From: Jaenimonas drosophilae
Taxonomy: Eukaryota > Euglenozoa > Kinetoplastea > Trypanosomatida > Trypanosomatidae
Reading direction: 5' to 3'
Length of the DNA stretch: 64,000 nucleotides
Assembly (NCBI GenBank): GCA_030849065.1
Contig: JASAON010001644.1
Span: 1-64,000 of the forward strand
The notes under the pieces were generated by a model, which made no database searches, was not told the DNA's origin, and saw only the letters and a program-made list of their open reading frames with translations. How positions within the stretch are numbered: the first letter of the stretch is position 1; every line of letters begins with the position of its first letter. The translations under genes were made by a program, and so were the position numbers. Positions 1 to 9,503 of this stretch are shown piece by piece.

Positions 1-375
1 CGTCGATGATGCAAAGTTGTGTCGTTCTTCATTTGTACTACTTCCATGTACATCAGCTATCCTCGTTTCCTTCAACGTGGAGAAGTGCGTAGATTGTGTT
101 GTTGGTGATCTCTTGGCTTGATTGAGATGTGATGGTGGGCAAACAATCATGCTCAGCCTGACTTCTCTCCTGTGTTGCCTCAGTAAGGCATGCGTGTGCG
201 ACTCTAATTGCCTCCCCTATGAGGACTCAACGTCTGATGACAGGGACGGAATGAATGATGGGTACTGGTACTTCTTCATCAAGGCCTCTCAACTCGTACT
301 CCATCTTGTTTTCCTTCCACGTTTCCTTCACTCACTCCCCCTTTGCGAGACGACGCAAATCTACGTAGATGCAAC
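1..375. other. Intergenic, upstream of the first gene
   Basis: I see no credible gene here. The right half holds a clear pyrimidine-rich run (about 301-345, C/T almost throughout) followed by AG at about 348-349, which is the expected trans-splice acceptor arrangement for the gene starting at 376. The left part is probably the 3' UTR of a + strand gene lying outside the window. Confidence 0.6.
301..349 (+). promoter_or_regulatory. Polypyrimidine tract and trans-splice acceptor
   Basis: A long C/T-rich stretch ends in GCGAG, with the start codon 27 bases further on at 376. In trypanosomatids such tracts direct spliced-leader addition and polyadenylation of the upstream gene. The exact AG used is inferred. 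Confidence 0.55.
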
Positions 376-3192
376 ATGCACAAAGGACGGCAACTACTCC
401 GTGGTGTTGGCCAGTTAACTTCGTTATGCTTCGCAAGAACCACAACGCTGAGCAACAGTCACCACGATGGGAACAAAGGAGGACGCCGACGTAGGTCGAT
501 AGCCACGCGCTCATTGAAAGAACCAAGGTGGACCATGATGCCTTCTACGTCGACCCTTCAACAGATTGATATGCTCACATATCTTCTCGGACGCTACCCA
601 GTGGAGATGGGTCCCACACCTGCAGCAGCTGCCGAAGATAGCCCCACGACGCCTTCTTTTGGAGGGACGAGGACGGGAACGGGCCGCTCTAAGTCGAAAC
701 GTCTGGAACAGCTGCTGCAGCGGAGTGGAACGCAACGCTTGGCAACAACGGCAGCCGATACGCCTGCTTCTCGTCGTGTGTTGATGATTCGTCCGTTCAC
801 GCCGCTCGCTGAGGTTGAGTCCCTTGTTAGCCCTTCACACAACGATGTAGCTGAAGGCAATGTCGAAGAGGAGGTGGCAGAGGAAGAGGAGGAGGACGTC
901 GTGCAACCACTACAACATCCTCCGCATCTCTTCAACCATGAGGAGGACGTCCTTAAGCGCTTCGGCATGGGTGGACGTGCGGGCAAGGCGGATGTGAAAG
1001 GCTTTGATGGCATCTTTCGTCAGCATTGGCGTGACTTCCATGTGACGGAGATGGTGGTGGACCTCGAGTCTCCCTCAGGCGGTCGCGAGCTCTCACGGAG
1101 CTATGACTACAGTGTCCCTGAGCTTCCCTCGTTCTTGGGATCGTGTGATTCTGTTGAAGATGCGGGGCCCGTGAACATCTTTGAGGTTGATGCCGTCGCT
1201 GGGTCCGAAGAGCTTGCGCGAGAGGCTGCAGCCTATGCACCTTCCATGACAGCAGATACCACCAACGATACTGCCGAATCACGCCTGCAGAAACTCCGAG
1301 ATCGTGAAGTTGAGCTCGATTTGCAAGAAACGTCGTCGTCGTCATCCTCACGTCGATCATCGTCGGATCGCCATCGACATGCCAAGCACTATCTTGCCTG
1401 CACCCTCCACAAGCAGCACACGGCGCACAGTGTGGCTCTGTCGCGCGTGAGTCAAGTGCTCCGCGTACACCCGCACGACATCAGTGTGGCAGGTATCAAG
1501 GACTACATTGGTGATACCGTGCAGAAGGTGCACATCGCCAACATCTCCCCAACCGCGGCACTCGCGGCCAACCGTGAGTTCAAGCAGCGGCAGTGGAACA
1601 TGACACTCTCGGACTTCTCCTACGAACGCCTGGCGCTCACTCCTGGTGATTTGTTCGGCAACGCCTTCAACATCACGCTACGAGAGGTGCATGCACCACG
1701 CGCGGTGGTGGAGACGGCGCTTGAGTCCTTTCGCGTGCATGGATTCCCCAACTACTACGGCTGCCAGCGCTTCTCGTGGTTTGGCGGAGCCACTGACCCT
1801 GGCTTTGCCCTCCTTCGTCAGAATTGGCTCGTCTTCGCATTCCGCTTTCTGAACTACACCGACACCGACCGCAGCCTCCGCGAGCTACTCCAACGGCGGC
1901 TAAAGTACCCCCATCCCGTGCAAGATGCCTACCGCCGATGTGTTGTACGGCGCTTGCGTCAGATTTCGGTGGAACCCAACGACCTGAATGTGGCACCTTT
2001 CCTGTCTTGCCCACCCCTCAGCGAGCCCGTCGCCTATGCCGATGGCACCCCGCTGAATAAGCAGCACGAACTGATTGTGTGGCAGCTGCGAGAGGCATAC
2101 TTTGAACTCCAGCCGCAAAGTCGTCGTCTCACGGCACAGCGCCTCTCGAGCTACTTGTGGAACCAAGTCCTTACCCTACGCCTCCATCACTTTGGCAGTG
2201 AAGGGTTGTTGCTAGGTGATATGGTTTCCCCTGCCTCACTGCGTTGTGTAACGACGAACTCCCATGACCGTCGTGATGCCTTCTTCCATAACCGTGACAC
2301 CATCACTGAAGAGAATATCAACGACTACACCAAGTGGGATGTACTGCACCCAGGCGTCTCTTTTGATGGTATTGCCCTCCCTAACAACCAAGTCGCTGAC
2401 ATTTACAAGGATGTGTGCAGCAAGTACGGCATTAGCTGGAACACCCGTCTTCGCAAGTGTGGGATACGTGACTTCCGTGAACCCCCACGACCCATTCTGC
2501 GTCAGCCCATCAACCTTCGCTACAGCTACGAGGCTGACGAAGGCGTACTGAAGGTGCACTTTGCACTGGAGCGTGGTTGCTATGCCAACGTGGCCATTTC
2601 AGAGCTTATGCGTCTGACACACTGCGCGGGTTCAGACAAGATCCTCACCGTTCCTGCTCCTGAGTCCTTGTGGGAGGGCCTGGGCAGCCGCGATCCTGGC
2701 TACGTGACGACCTTCCAAGACCTCTACGAAGGTTACGAAGATGGCGTGGGCTTTGTTGAAGACCCGCATGAGGTGCCGCGGTCGGAGGACACGGCGCTGA
2801 AAGTGTGGGATCATGAGGGGCCACTCTTCCTACCCGAGGAGGAGGACCCCGTGCGTCGAGCCCATCGATGGGGTACTCGCAATTTGATACGCAACATGCG
2901 CCGTCGTGAACTGGATGAGCGAGCCATGGCGTACCAACTCTTTGAGAAACCGCTGGCGGAGCGTGTGCTGGCGGAGGGAGCGGTCGGTACCTACGCGGGC
3001 CACACGGTGCCCCTCGCCCCAAATGATCGTGGTAAGAAGGTTTTCTTTCAGGTGCTCCGCCGCAAGAAACGGTACGCGGGTGCCCCCCGAATGACACCGC
3101 GACCGCGCCGTGGTGCGCAGGTGGCTAATCGCAACCACGCACTGCCCTCCTTCCGCACACTAAGCCGCGATACGTGGAACGTGACGTGGTAG
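376..3192 (+). CDS. TruD/PUS7-family tRNA pseudouridine synthase
   Basis: A 938-residue protein of the TruD family, which converts uridine to pseudouridine in tRNA (PUS7 in other eukaryotes). The family's catalytic block is visible as GIKDYIGDTVQ, with the catalytic Asp at about residue 376. The second hallmark, NYYGCQRF, begins at about residue 459. The protein is longer than bacterial TruD (about 350) and yeast Pus7 (about 680). Extra length lies in a low-complexity N-terminus with an acidic Glu run (about residues 165-185), a Ser-rich stretch near 320-345, and a basic C-terminal tail. The first ATG (376) follows the polypyrimidine tract; an ATG at 535 is an alternative. The basic, Ser/Thr-rich first 60 residues could be a mitochondrial presequence, but this is inference. 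Ends in TAG. Confidence 0.9.
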   Translation: MHKGRQLLRGVGQLTSLCFARTTTLSNSHHDGNKGGRRRRSIATRSLKEPRWTMMPSTSTLQQIDMLTYLLGRYPVEMGPTPAAAAEDSPTTPSFGGTRTGTGRSKSKRLEQLLQRSGTQRLATTAADTPASRRVLMIRPFTPLAEVESLVSPSHNDVAEGNVEEEVAEEEEEDVVQPLQHPPHLFNHEEDVLKRFGMGGRAGKADVKGFDGIFRQHWRDFHVTEMVVDLESPSGGRELSRSYDYSVPELPSFLGSCDSVEDAGPVNIFEVDAVAGSEELAREAAAYAPSMTADTTNDTAESRLQKLRDREVELDLQETSSSSSSRRSSSDRHRHAKHYLACTLHKQHTAHSVALSRVSQVLRVHPHDISVAGIKDYIGDTVQKVHIANISPTAALAANREFKQRQWNMTLSDFSYERLALTPGDLFGNAFNITLREVHAPRAVVETALESFRVHGFPNYYGCQRFSWFGGATDPGFALLRQNWLVFAFRFLNYTDTDRSLRELLQRRLKYPHPVQDAYRRCVVRRLRQISVEPNDLNVAPFLSCPPLSEPVAYADGTPLNKQHELIVWQLREAYFELQPQSRRLTAQRLSSYLWNQVLTLRLHHFGSEGLLLGDMVSPASLRCVTTNSHDRRDAFFHNRDTITEENINDYTKWDVLHPGVSFDGIALPNNQVADIYKDVCSKYGISWNTRLRKCGIRDFREPPRPILRQPINLRYSYEADEGVLKVHFALERGCYANVAISELMRLTHCAGSDKILTVPAPESLWEGLGSRDPGYVTTFQDLYEGYEDGVGFVEDPHEVPRSEDTALKVWDHEGPLFLPEEEDPVRRAHRWGTRNLIRNMRRRELDERAMAYQLFEKPLAERVLAEGAVGTYAGHTVPLAPNDRGKKVFFQVLRRKKRYAGAPRMTPRPRRGAQVANRNHALPSFRTLSRDTWNVTW

Positions 3193-3396
3193 TCCCTTGC
3201 TCGCCGAGAAGGTGTTGGCGTGTGGACTTGACCCGTACTTCATCACATACAACTTCCCCATTGTTCGCCCCTCTCATGAATTCTTGCCACGATGAGATCG
3301 TACTGCACACCTTGACGATCTTCTTTCCTCATCTGATTCTGAAGATAACCTTCACACGTAGCAAGGTTCCATATTCAACCTCCATTGTGGTTGTGA

Positions 3397-4119
3397 ATGC
3401 AAATGAGCGTTGTCGAGGCGGTAGCCCCGTGGGGTAATGCCTTCACGACAGGCGGCACTCCGCGGCCCACCCGTTACCCTGCACCTATCTCTGCTTCAGT
3501 TGCCGATGCAGAAGGTGGACGCCCCTCAGATGACTTGTTTGTGTTGTTAGAAGACCACGACTGCTCTTACGTTGGGCGCTGGGCAGTGGATGCACGCCGG
3601 CAGCGAGAAGAAGAGTTGGCGGCAGCCGCGGCTGCTCGTACTGCGCCAACCCCATCTGCGACTCGTGGTGCAGGAATGTACCGCTCCACGCCATCTACGT
3701 CCACGATATCGGCGTCATCGTCCTCACATGTGCTGGAGACCTCTTCCATGCCAGCAGACTTCCACGTGCAGCATAGCAGTGCAACCGCCTCCATGGTGCG
3801 GCAGGTTCTGTCCTGGTTGCTGCCAAAGTACATTGACCCTCCTCGTCGCGCTTTCACCGCCGATGATCTCAAGCCTCTCTCCTCGCAGGAGCTCCTTGAG
3901 CTTCTTCGGGTGACACTCGGGGCGGGTGACCGCATTCGTTCAGCCCTCATTGCTCGTGAGTTGTCAGATCGGCGCGCCGCCGTAGATCTCCAGATGACAG
4001 AACCAAACGTCGCTGCTCCTTCATTTCACCAGGGTGGGATCGGTTCCTCTAGTTGGCAGCCACATCGCCGATCAACGGCAATGAATGGGGGTGGATGGGC
4101 CGAAAGCTGGAGCCAGTAA
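3397..4119 (+). CDS. Hypothetical protein
   Basis: A 240-residue protein not recognised as a known family. The N-terminal half is Ala/Ser/Thr/Pro-rich with a short basic helix (about 65-85). The middle (about 128-195) looks folded and helical, with hydrophobic blocks around VLSWLLPKY and LLELLRVTL. The C-terminus is Gly/Ser-rich. A pyrimidine-rich stretch (about 3318-3342) and the gap to the preceding gene fit an independent mRNA of the + strand cluster. A second ATG at 3403 is an equally good start. Confidence 0.65.
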   Translation: MQMSVVEAVAPWGNAFTTGGTPRPTRYPAPISASVADAEGGRPSDDLFVLLEDHDCSYVGRWAVDARRQREEELAAAAAARTAPTPSATRGAGMYRSTPSTSTISASSSSHVLETSSMPADFHVQHSSATASMVRQVLSWLLPKYIDPPRRAFTADDLKPLSSQELLELLRVTLGAGDRIRSALIARELSDRRAAVDLQMTEPNVAAPSFHQGGIGSSSWQPHRRSTAMNGGGWAESWSQ

Positions 4120-4499
4120 CCCGCACACGCAGGGGAAGGATGCGCCACTGCATAGAACTCTCCACTCATCTCATGTGTGGGCACAGCTAGTCACCCACCT
4201 CGTTCGGTAGGTTGTGTGTCTACGTGTGTCACTAATAACAGGAAATATAGTTGTTACTCTTTAAAGTGCGTAGTCTACATCGTTTATCCATCACTTCAAG
4301 CAAGTTTATGTGTTACGTCTGTTTTTCTCTTTCCTTGTGCCCTTGTTACAAAAGACATTTGTGGCCGCACATGCTGGCCGTTTTTCTTGCTAGCACCAAA
4401 CATATCTCATACACTATCACATACATTAGTCCAGGATAAAACCGACCAGGCACAACCACGCGTAGTTAGTGCCTGAATAGATTCAATTCACGGTAGTGG
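4120..4499. other. Intergenic
   Basis: AT-rich and T-rich on the + strand, with pyrimidine runs at about 4320-4345 and 4378-4392 that can serve as the splice-acceptor tract for the helicase gene at 4500. Nothing else is seen. Confidence 0.6.
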
Positions 4500-7400
4500 A
4501 TGGAGGCTCATGGACAACCTCACCATAACAACAAGGAGAACATCGATCTCCATGAAGTAGGTCGACGTGATCATCGAAGCAAACGTAGCAACCGTTCGGA
4601 TGAGGCACATCGAGCAACCCACGAAGACACCACTGCAGGGCCTAGTGGCCATCGGGGAGCACCAAACAAAGCTCCACACGTAAGCTATGCGAAGATGCCA
4701 TTTGAACCATACGAGGTCCAACGGGAGATGATGTCAACGATTGAGGCGGGGCTCTACTCTGGCGGACCAAACTGTGGCCCACCGATTGCGGTTGTCGCAA
4801 CAGAGGTGCCGACAGGATGTGGCAAGACAGCAGCGCTGCTATCAACGGTACTGAAGTACCAAGATGATCTCAAGCACATGACGGAGTTGGAATTGAAGCA
4901 GTTCCACGCAAAACGTCGTTTTTCGTGGCGGCGCCATAGAGTCACTACCAACAAACAAGCGGATACGTCACCTGTGGTAAACGACGATCACGTTCCACTT
5001 GCAGAGCTCTACGCAGCCCAACACGCGAGCAACTCAACCCCCTTTGCAGATGGTGACGAGGCAGATGCGTGGGATGCGGTGAAGGAGCTCCGTTCTATGT
5101 TTTTGTCATTGCAACGGTCCATCAACCCAGGAGCCTCCATGAAGCGCATTCGATTGCAGGTGGATAGTACTGCATCCTCTGCCCTTCGTCGTACCTTCAC
5201 CCCACCACCATGCACCATCTTCTTCGCAACACGCACCCACAGCCAACTGAAGCAGGCAATACGAGAGCTACGAAAGCTTCATGGAACCTCCACGCGCATA
5301 CGCATGAACATTCTCGGCAGTCGAGACCACTACTGCATCAACAGAACGGTGCTGGAGGCCAAAGCCAAGAAGACCCTCACCAACGAGAGCAATCACTTGG
5401 GGAATGTTTGCGACATGCTCGTCTCCATGGGGCAGTGTGCCTCGCAGTATGGCTTTGATGAGTTGGCTTGCCAGGCAGCAGGGGGCTTTCTGAACGGCAA
5501 GAAGGAGAAGGTTTGGGACCTTGAGGATCTCGTGGGAGAGGGTCTGGCCCAAAGTGCCTGCCCCTACTACGCAGCACGTGACTTGGTCTTCTTTGCTGAC
5601 ATCAACTTCTGCACTTATCCCTACCTCCTTGACCCCATCATTCGCCATGAGTGCAAGATGGAAGGGGCCATTCGCAACCAAACCATTGTGGTTTTCGATG
5701 AAGCACACAATGTACCCGCAGTCTGTCAGGAAGCACTCTCCGTGGAGCAGCCCATGAATGTTTTTGGCCAAATCATGTTGGAACTGACCGACCTCATTGA
5801 GCCCCCACCTGACCGCAAAGGCTGCGTGGTTCATTGTACCTCTACCATGCAGTACCCACGACAGTTTGAGCTGAGAGGCTTCACACTTGTGCAGCTCTTC
5901 TTTGTTCTGCGCTCACTTTTTCAGGGACTCTCTACCTTCTACGCTGGCCTCCCCATCCTTTTTGGTGCGGATGGGGATGGCGAGGCCGATGATGGAGGAG
6001 CGGACGCAAGCTCCACGGCGCAATGTGGTGGGGCGGTGCTAGCCCAATCGATTGCCCTCGCGCTGCGTCACGCGGTTGAGACCTTGCCGCCACCAGAGAC
6101 GCCAGCCGCGGGCAAGGCAAAGGCCTCTGCTGCTCCGCAGAAACCCCGTTCCTCGTCACGGTGGACCGAGGCGTTTCAGCTGATCTACGTCATCATCCTC
6201 TCCCTCGGTGTGAGCTTCAACCCTTTTGGTCTCTCCATCTTTGCCTTGGGCCACATGAAACGTTGGCTCGTCCTCTGCCGTTTCCTCCTCCAGAAGCCCG
6301 ATGCTTTTGCTCCGCGAACGAGATGCAAGATGAGCGCCGAGGAATACCGTCAACGTCAGCTGCAGATTCTGAGACAGGATCCTGCATCCTGCCCCGATGA
6401 TGCCGGGCCTTCGTCCAACGTGCTATGGGCTGTACTGCACTGCCTCGATGGCTCCCTCGCCTTTAACCATCTCCTTCGCAGTGTGCATCGCGTGGTTCTT
6501 GCTTCGGGTACACTGAGCCCCTTTACGCAGCTGGGGAAGGACTTGGGCCTCACCCCATCGCAGTGGAGGACGCTCAGCTGTGGCCACGTGGTACCGCCAA
6601 CACGCTTCAGCTTCCACGCTCTCACTACCATCACGCAGCTCTCCACCTTATCCGAGGAAAACTTGGGGCTGGATTGTGTGTCGCAGCCACTCCGCTGTGT
6701 TCGAGCTAATTGGATGGATTCGAACTTCATCACCGCCGTGGCGCACCACATTTTAACGCTGGCATCTACTCTTCACAACGGCGGTGTCCTTGTGTTTGCC
6801 CCAAACTACTCCATCCAGCGCCGCATGATGGAGGAGGTGCAGCTGTTGTGGAACAAACGTCGTGACCTTCATCTGGCGCACCGGTCTTCATCTCGACGAA
6901 GTGGTGAGCCACGCCTAGAGTTCTTTATGGAACCAAAGCAGGCGGCGATGCTGGAATCAGTGATGCATGACTACCGGGCAGCGGCCACGTCGTTGGGCCG
7001 TCGTGCAACCAACACCGTGGCACTTCTCTTTGGGGTTTACCGGGGGAAGGTTGGTGAGGGAATCGACTTCAACGACGAAATGGCTCGTTTGGTGCTCTGC
7101 CTGGGCGTACCGCTGCAGCCGTTGTTGTCGTGGAAGGTGATGGCACAGCGTGCCTACAGTGGTCCCTCCTGGTATCTTGGCGATGCGGTAAGGGCAGTTA
7201 ACCAAGCGCTTGGCCGATGCCTGCGCCATGCGAAGGACTATGGTGCTGTGGTTCTACTGGATGAGCGCTACGCCACCCCAAGCCACCAGGAGCTTCTCCC
7301 CCGGTGGTGTACGGCTTACTTACAGCATGAAACGTCCGTGGAAGGCACATGTGAGACTCTGGCTGGTTTCTTTGGTCGACTGCACGCCGAGGGAGGTGAA

Positions 7401-7766
7401 GAAGAGAGACATGATGGCTGTAGTGCGACGTGGGATGATACATCACAAAATCTTCATCCAAGACGCAGTAGTGCTGGTGTGTTTGAGTGGGGGGCGAACA
7501 TAACTGCACCAGCTCGTGCCGGCATGGTTCCTGTGCAGCAGCCCAAGGAACTCAGTCGCCCCACTTCACGGCCCATTCTGGCAGATTTATGTTCGCACCC
7601 TCTAGGCCCAACCGCCATTAAGCTGTTGTATGAGTCCGTGACAGACACGAGAGAGATCTCAACGGAGGCGTTCAGGACTTGTCTCCAAGAGCTCGAGGAC
7701 GAGTTCCACATGAGAGGAGACGAAATTGATGACAACAAAGCGTTGTCCATTGCTTCAGGAAGTTGA
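4500..7766 (+). CDS. RAD3/XPD-family DNA helicase (FANCJ/RTEL1-like)
   Basis: A 1,088-residue superfamily 2 helicase of the iron-sulfur RAD3 group, which unwinds DNA 5' to 3' in repair and replication. Visible motifs in order: Q-like FEPYEVQREMM; Walker A EVPTGCGKT (about 102-110, K109); motif Ia FFATRTHSQL; LGSRDHYCINR, starting the FeS region; further Cys near CDMLVSMGQC and SACPYYAAR as likely cluster ligands; Walker B VFDEAHN (about 399-404, DEAH); motif III-like LASGTLSP; GVYRGKVGEGIDF; and motif VI QALGRCLRHAKDYG. The text around the FeS domain (ESNHL, WDLEDLV, CPYY) is closest to RTEL1/FANCJ rather than to XPD itself. A low-complexity Ala/Pro/Ser insert sits at about 520-560. The C-terminal 150 residues are not recognised. 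Which RAD3 subgroup it belongs to needs a phylogeny. Confidence 0.9.
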   Translation: MEAHGQPHHNNKENIDLHEVGRRDHRSKRSNRSDEAHRATHEDTTAGPSGHRGAPNKAPHVSYAKMPFEPYEVQREMMSTIEAGLYSGGPNCGPPIAVVATEVPTGCGKTAALLSTVLKYQDDLKHMTELELKQFHAKRRFSWRRHRVTTNKQADTSPVVNDDHVPLAELYAAQHASNSTPFADGDEADAWDAVKELRSMFLSLQRSINPGASMKRIRLQVDSTASSALRRTFTPPPCTIFFATRTHSQLKQAIRELRKLHGTSTRIRMNILGSRDHYCINRTVLEAKAKKTLTNESNHLGNVCDMLVSMGQCASQYGFDELACQAAGGFLNGKKEKVWDLEDLVGEGLAQSACPYYAARDLVFFADINFCTYPYLLDPIIRHECKMEGAIRNQTIVVFDEAHNVPAVCQEALSVEQPMNVFGQIMLELTDLIEPPPDRKGCVVHCTSTMQYPRQFELRGFTLVQLFFVLRSLFQGLSTFYAGLPILFGADGDGEADDGGADASSTAQCGGAVLAQSIALALRHAVETLPPPETPAAGKAKASAAPQKPRSSSRWTEAFQLIYVIILSLGVSFNPFGLSIFALGHMKRWLVLCRFLLQKPDAFAPRTRCKMSAEEYRQRQLQILRQDPASCPDDAGPSSNVLWAVLHCLDGSLAFNHLLRSVHRVVLASGTLSPFTQLGKDLGLTPSQWRTLSCGHVVPPTRFSFHALTTITQLSTLSEENLGLDCVSQPLRCVRANWMDSNFITAVAHHILTLASTLHNGGVLVFAPNYSIQRRMMEEVQLLWNKRRDLHLAHRSSSRRSGEPRLEFFMEPKQAAMLESVMHDYRAAATSLGRRATNTVALLFGVYRGKVGEGIDFNDEMARLVLCLGVPLQPLLSWKVMAQRAYSGPSWYLGDAVRAVNQALGRCLRHAKDYGAVVLLDERYATPSHQELLPRWCTAYLQHETSVEGTCETLAGFFGRLHAEGGEEERHDGCSATWDDTSQNLHPRRSSAGVFEWGANITAPARAGMVPVQQPKELSRPTSRPILADLCSHPLGPTAIKLLYESVTDTREISTEAFRTCLQELEDEFHMRGDEIDDNKALSIASGS

Positions 7767-7971
7767 TGAGCCGCCGAATGGTCAGCTACAACAACATAGT
7801 TCCCACGCACAACCTGTTGAAATGATATTTTGTGACGGCGCATTCAACTATCATCGTTGATCTGTGGAACTGTGTATCGTGTCTTTTTCTGTTTATTTGG
7901 CAATAGAGCGTAGCTGACGGAACACCACTTTGTTTCGTGACGTACATTCTCGGCAGACTTATTCCGCCTCA

Positions 7972-9054
7972 ATGTCGACAGCCTTTTCATGGACGCCATG
8001 GGCCTCAAGCCCGGATTTGCTGGGGGAGCGTGAAGGCCACTGTGCGACAAGTCTCGTTACGCTCACCAACTCCACCACTGCGAACTCCGTCTGTCAACCT
8101 CACGTGGTTGTGATAGGTGGCTACTACGATGGAGAGCTCACTCCAGTTCCAGTTGCCGCAGAGATTGGTGATGCATCAGGCCAAGTTGGAGTGTACGCCA
8201 CTGTCCATCCACACAAGCCACTACAGTGGTTCTCCATGACCGCAGATGAGGAGGTATTTGCTCGTGATGGCGCCTCCTTCACTTCACTCTCTTGCCTAAA
8301 CGCCCTGCTCTTTGGAGGCCTTAACGGAAGCTACGAACGGACCAATGCCCTCCACGCGATAGAACTCTTTCATCATCCATCCACAGGTGCCGTAGACATC
8401 CGGGCAACGGCTCTGGCCACCACTGGCAACGCACCAACCCCGCGTCTAAGGCATGGTGCTGGCACCCGGGATGGCAGGCTGTACATCTTTGGCGGCGAAA
8501 CCGATCAACAGGAGCAGTCCAACGAGCTGTATGTTCTAGACGTCGCGACCTGTGTGTGGCGTCAGATCTACTACCCATCAGCCCTTCCAATTCCTGCACC
8601 AAGGTTATTGAGTCCCTCCTTGGTGTTTATTACCGGAACAATCTTCCTCATGTATGGTGGAGCGCAGTTTGTGAATGGAGAAATACGTAGTCTGTGCGAT
8701 GTGTGGGGATTCGACACCACCACTGACTCGTGGACCTGTGTTCACGCGCCAAACGACACACAATTCCCCCCGTCCAATGGCCATGCAGGGGTCAGCGTGG
8801 GACCCAACTCCTCCTCCGCCGTCTTTGTGGGTGGTAAGAACATCTCAGAGGGCTGCGATGATTTTCGTCTTGTTCACTACGACCTACAAACAGGCACTTT
8901 TCTGCTGGAGCTGTGCCCGCCAACCACGGACGACTACCCGCATTGGCGCTACACCCCTGCACTAGTGGCGGTGCCAGATGGTATGCTTCTGCTGGCAGGA
9001 CAGTGCAGACATCCACAACGTCCTTCGTGCTATCATGCCTCCCTGCTATGCTAG
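7972..9054 (+). CDS. Kelch-repeat beta-propeller protein
   Basis: A 360-residue protein made almost entirely of Kelch-type blades. Gly-Gly doublets or close variants recur at about 50-65-residue spacing: VIGGYY, LFGGLN, IFGGET, MYGGAQ, FVGGKN and LLAGQC, so about six blades. Aromatic positions (for example VWRQI and SWTCV) follow several doublets as in the Kelch consensus. There is no BTB, F-box or other extra domain. The function is probably protein-protein interaction and cannot be narrowed. The ATG at 7972 is the first in frame after the pyrimidine tract near 7879-7900. Confidence 0.85.
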   Translation: MSTAFSWTPWASSPDLLGEREGHCATSLVTLTNSTTANSVCQPHVVVIGGYYDGELTPVPVAAEIGDASGQVGVYATVHPHKPLQWFSMTADEEVFARDGASFTSLSCLNALLFGGLNGSYERTNALHAIELFHHPSTGAVDIRATALATTGNAPTPRLRHGAGTRDGRLYIFGGETDQQEQSNELYVLDVATCVWRQIYYPSALPIPAPRLLSPSLVFITGTIFLMYGGAQFVNGEIRSLCDVWGFDTTTDSWTCVHAPNDTQFPPSNGHAGVSVGPNSSSAVFVGGKNISEGCDDFRLVHYDLQTGTFLLELCPPTTDDYPHWRYTPALVAVPDGMLLLAGQCRHPQRPSCYHASLLC

Positions 9055-9503
9055 GTTTCAGCCTACGTAAAAAGGAAAAGAGAGTAGATTTCTGATTACG
9101 TTGAGCAAGAGGGAAGCAAGCCGTCACCCAGTGGAGAGTTATTCACAGGCTATCATTCGGCCATATTGTCGTCTGCCCACAGATTTGGGCGATAAATGAA
9201 GCAACTGTTATGAATAGCATAGAGTGCTCGGAGGGAGATGAAAATGGATGCCTTGGCACATCCATTTGCGACTGCCTTCATCATAGTTTCCCCTTTTTCT
9301 TCACCCTTTTTTATTTTCTTGCTTTGGTCACTTTCTCGTATTCAAATTGGTGGCTTCATCTCCCGAAAAAAAAATCCTGTATACACTCGTTACAGAGAAA
9401 GCACATAATCAAAGTCATCTCTCCTACACCACCTATCGTTTTTTTTTCTTTTGGTAAACACCCACATTTTCATCACATTCCTTCCGTTGCTGCCACATTC
9501 CCC
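9055..9503. other. Intergenic with two pyrimidine tracts
   Basis: Strong T/C runs lie at about 9287-9340 and 9438-9452. The reading frame of the next gene stays open back to an ATG at 9210, but that extension translates these tracts into Phe-rich text typical of untranslated leader, so it is left out of the gene. Confidence 0.6.

Noticed and set aside
9210..9503. A 98-residue N-terminal extension of the decarboxylase-like protein
   Set aside because: It translates two pyrimidine tracts into Phe-rich text, and family similarity begins right after the ATG at 9,504.
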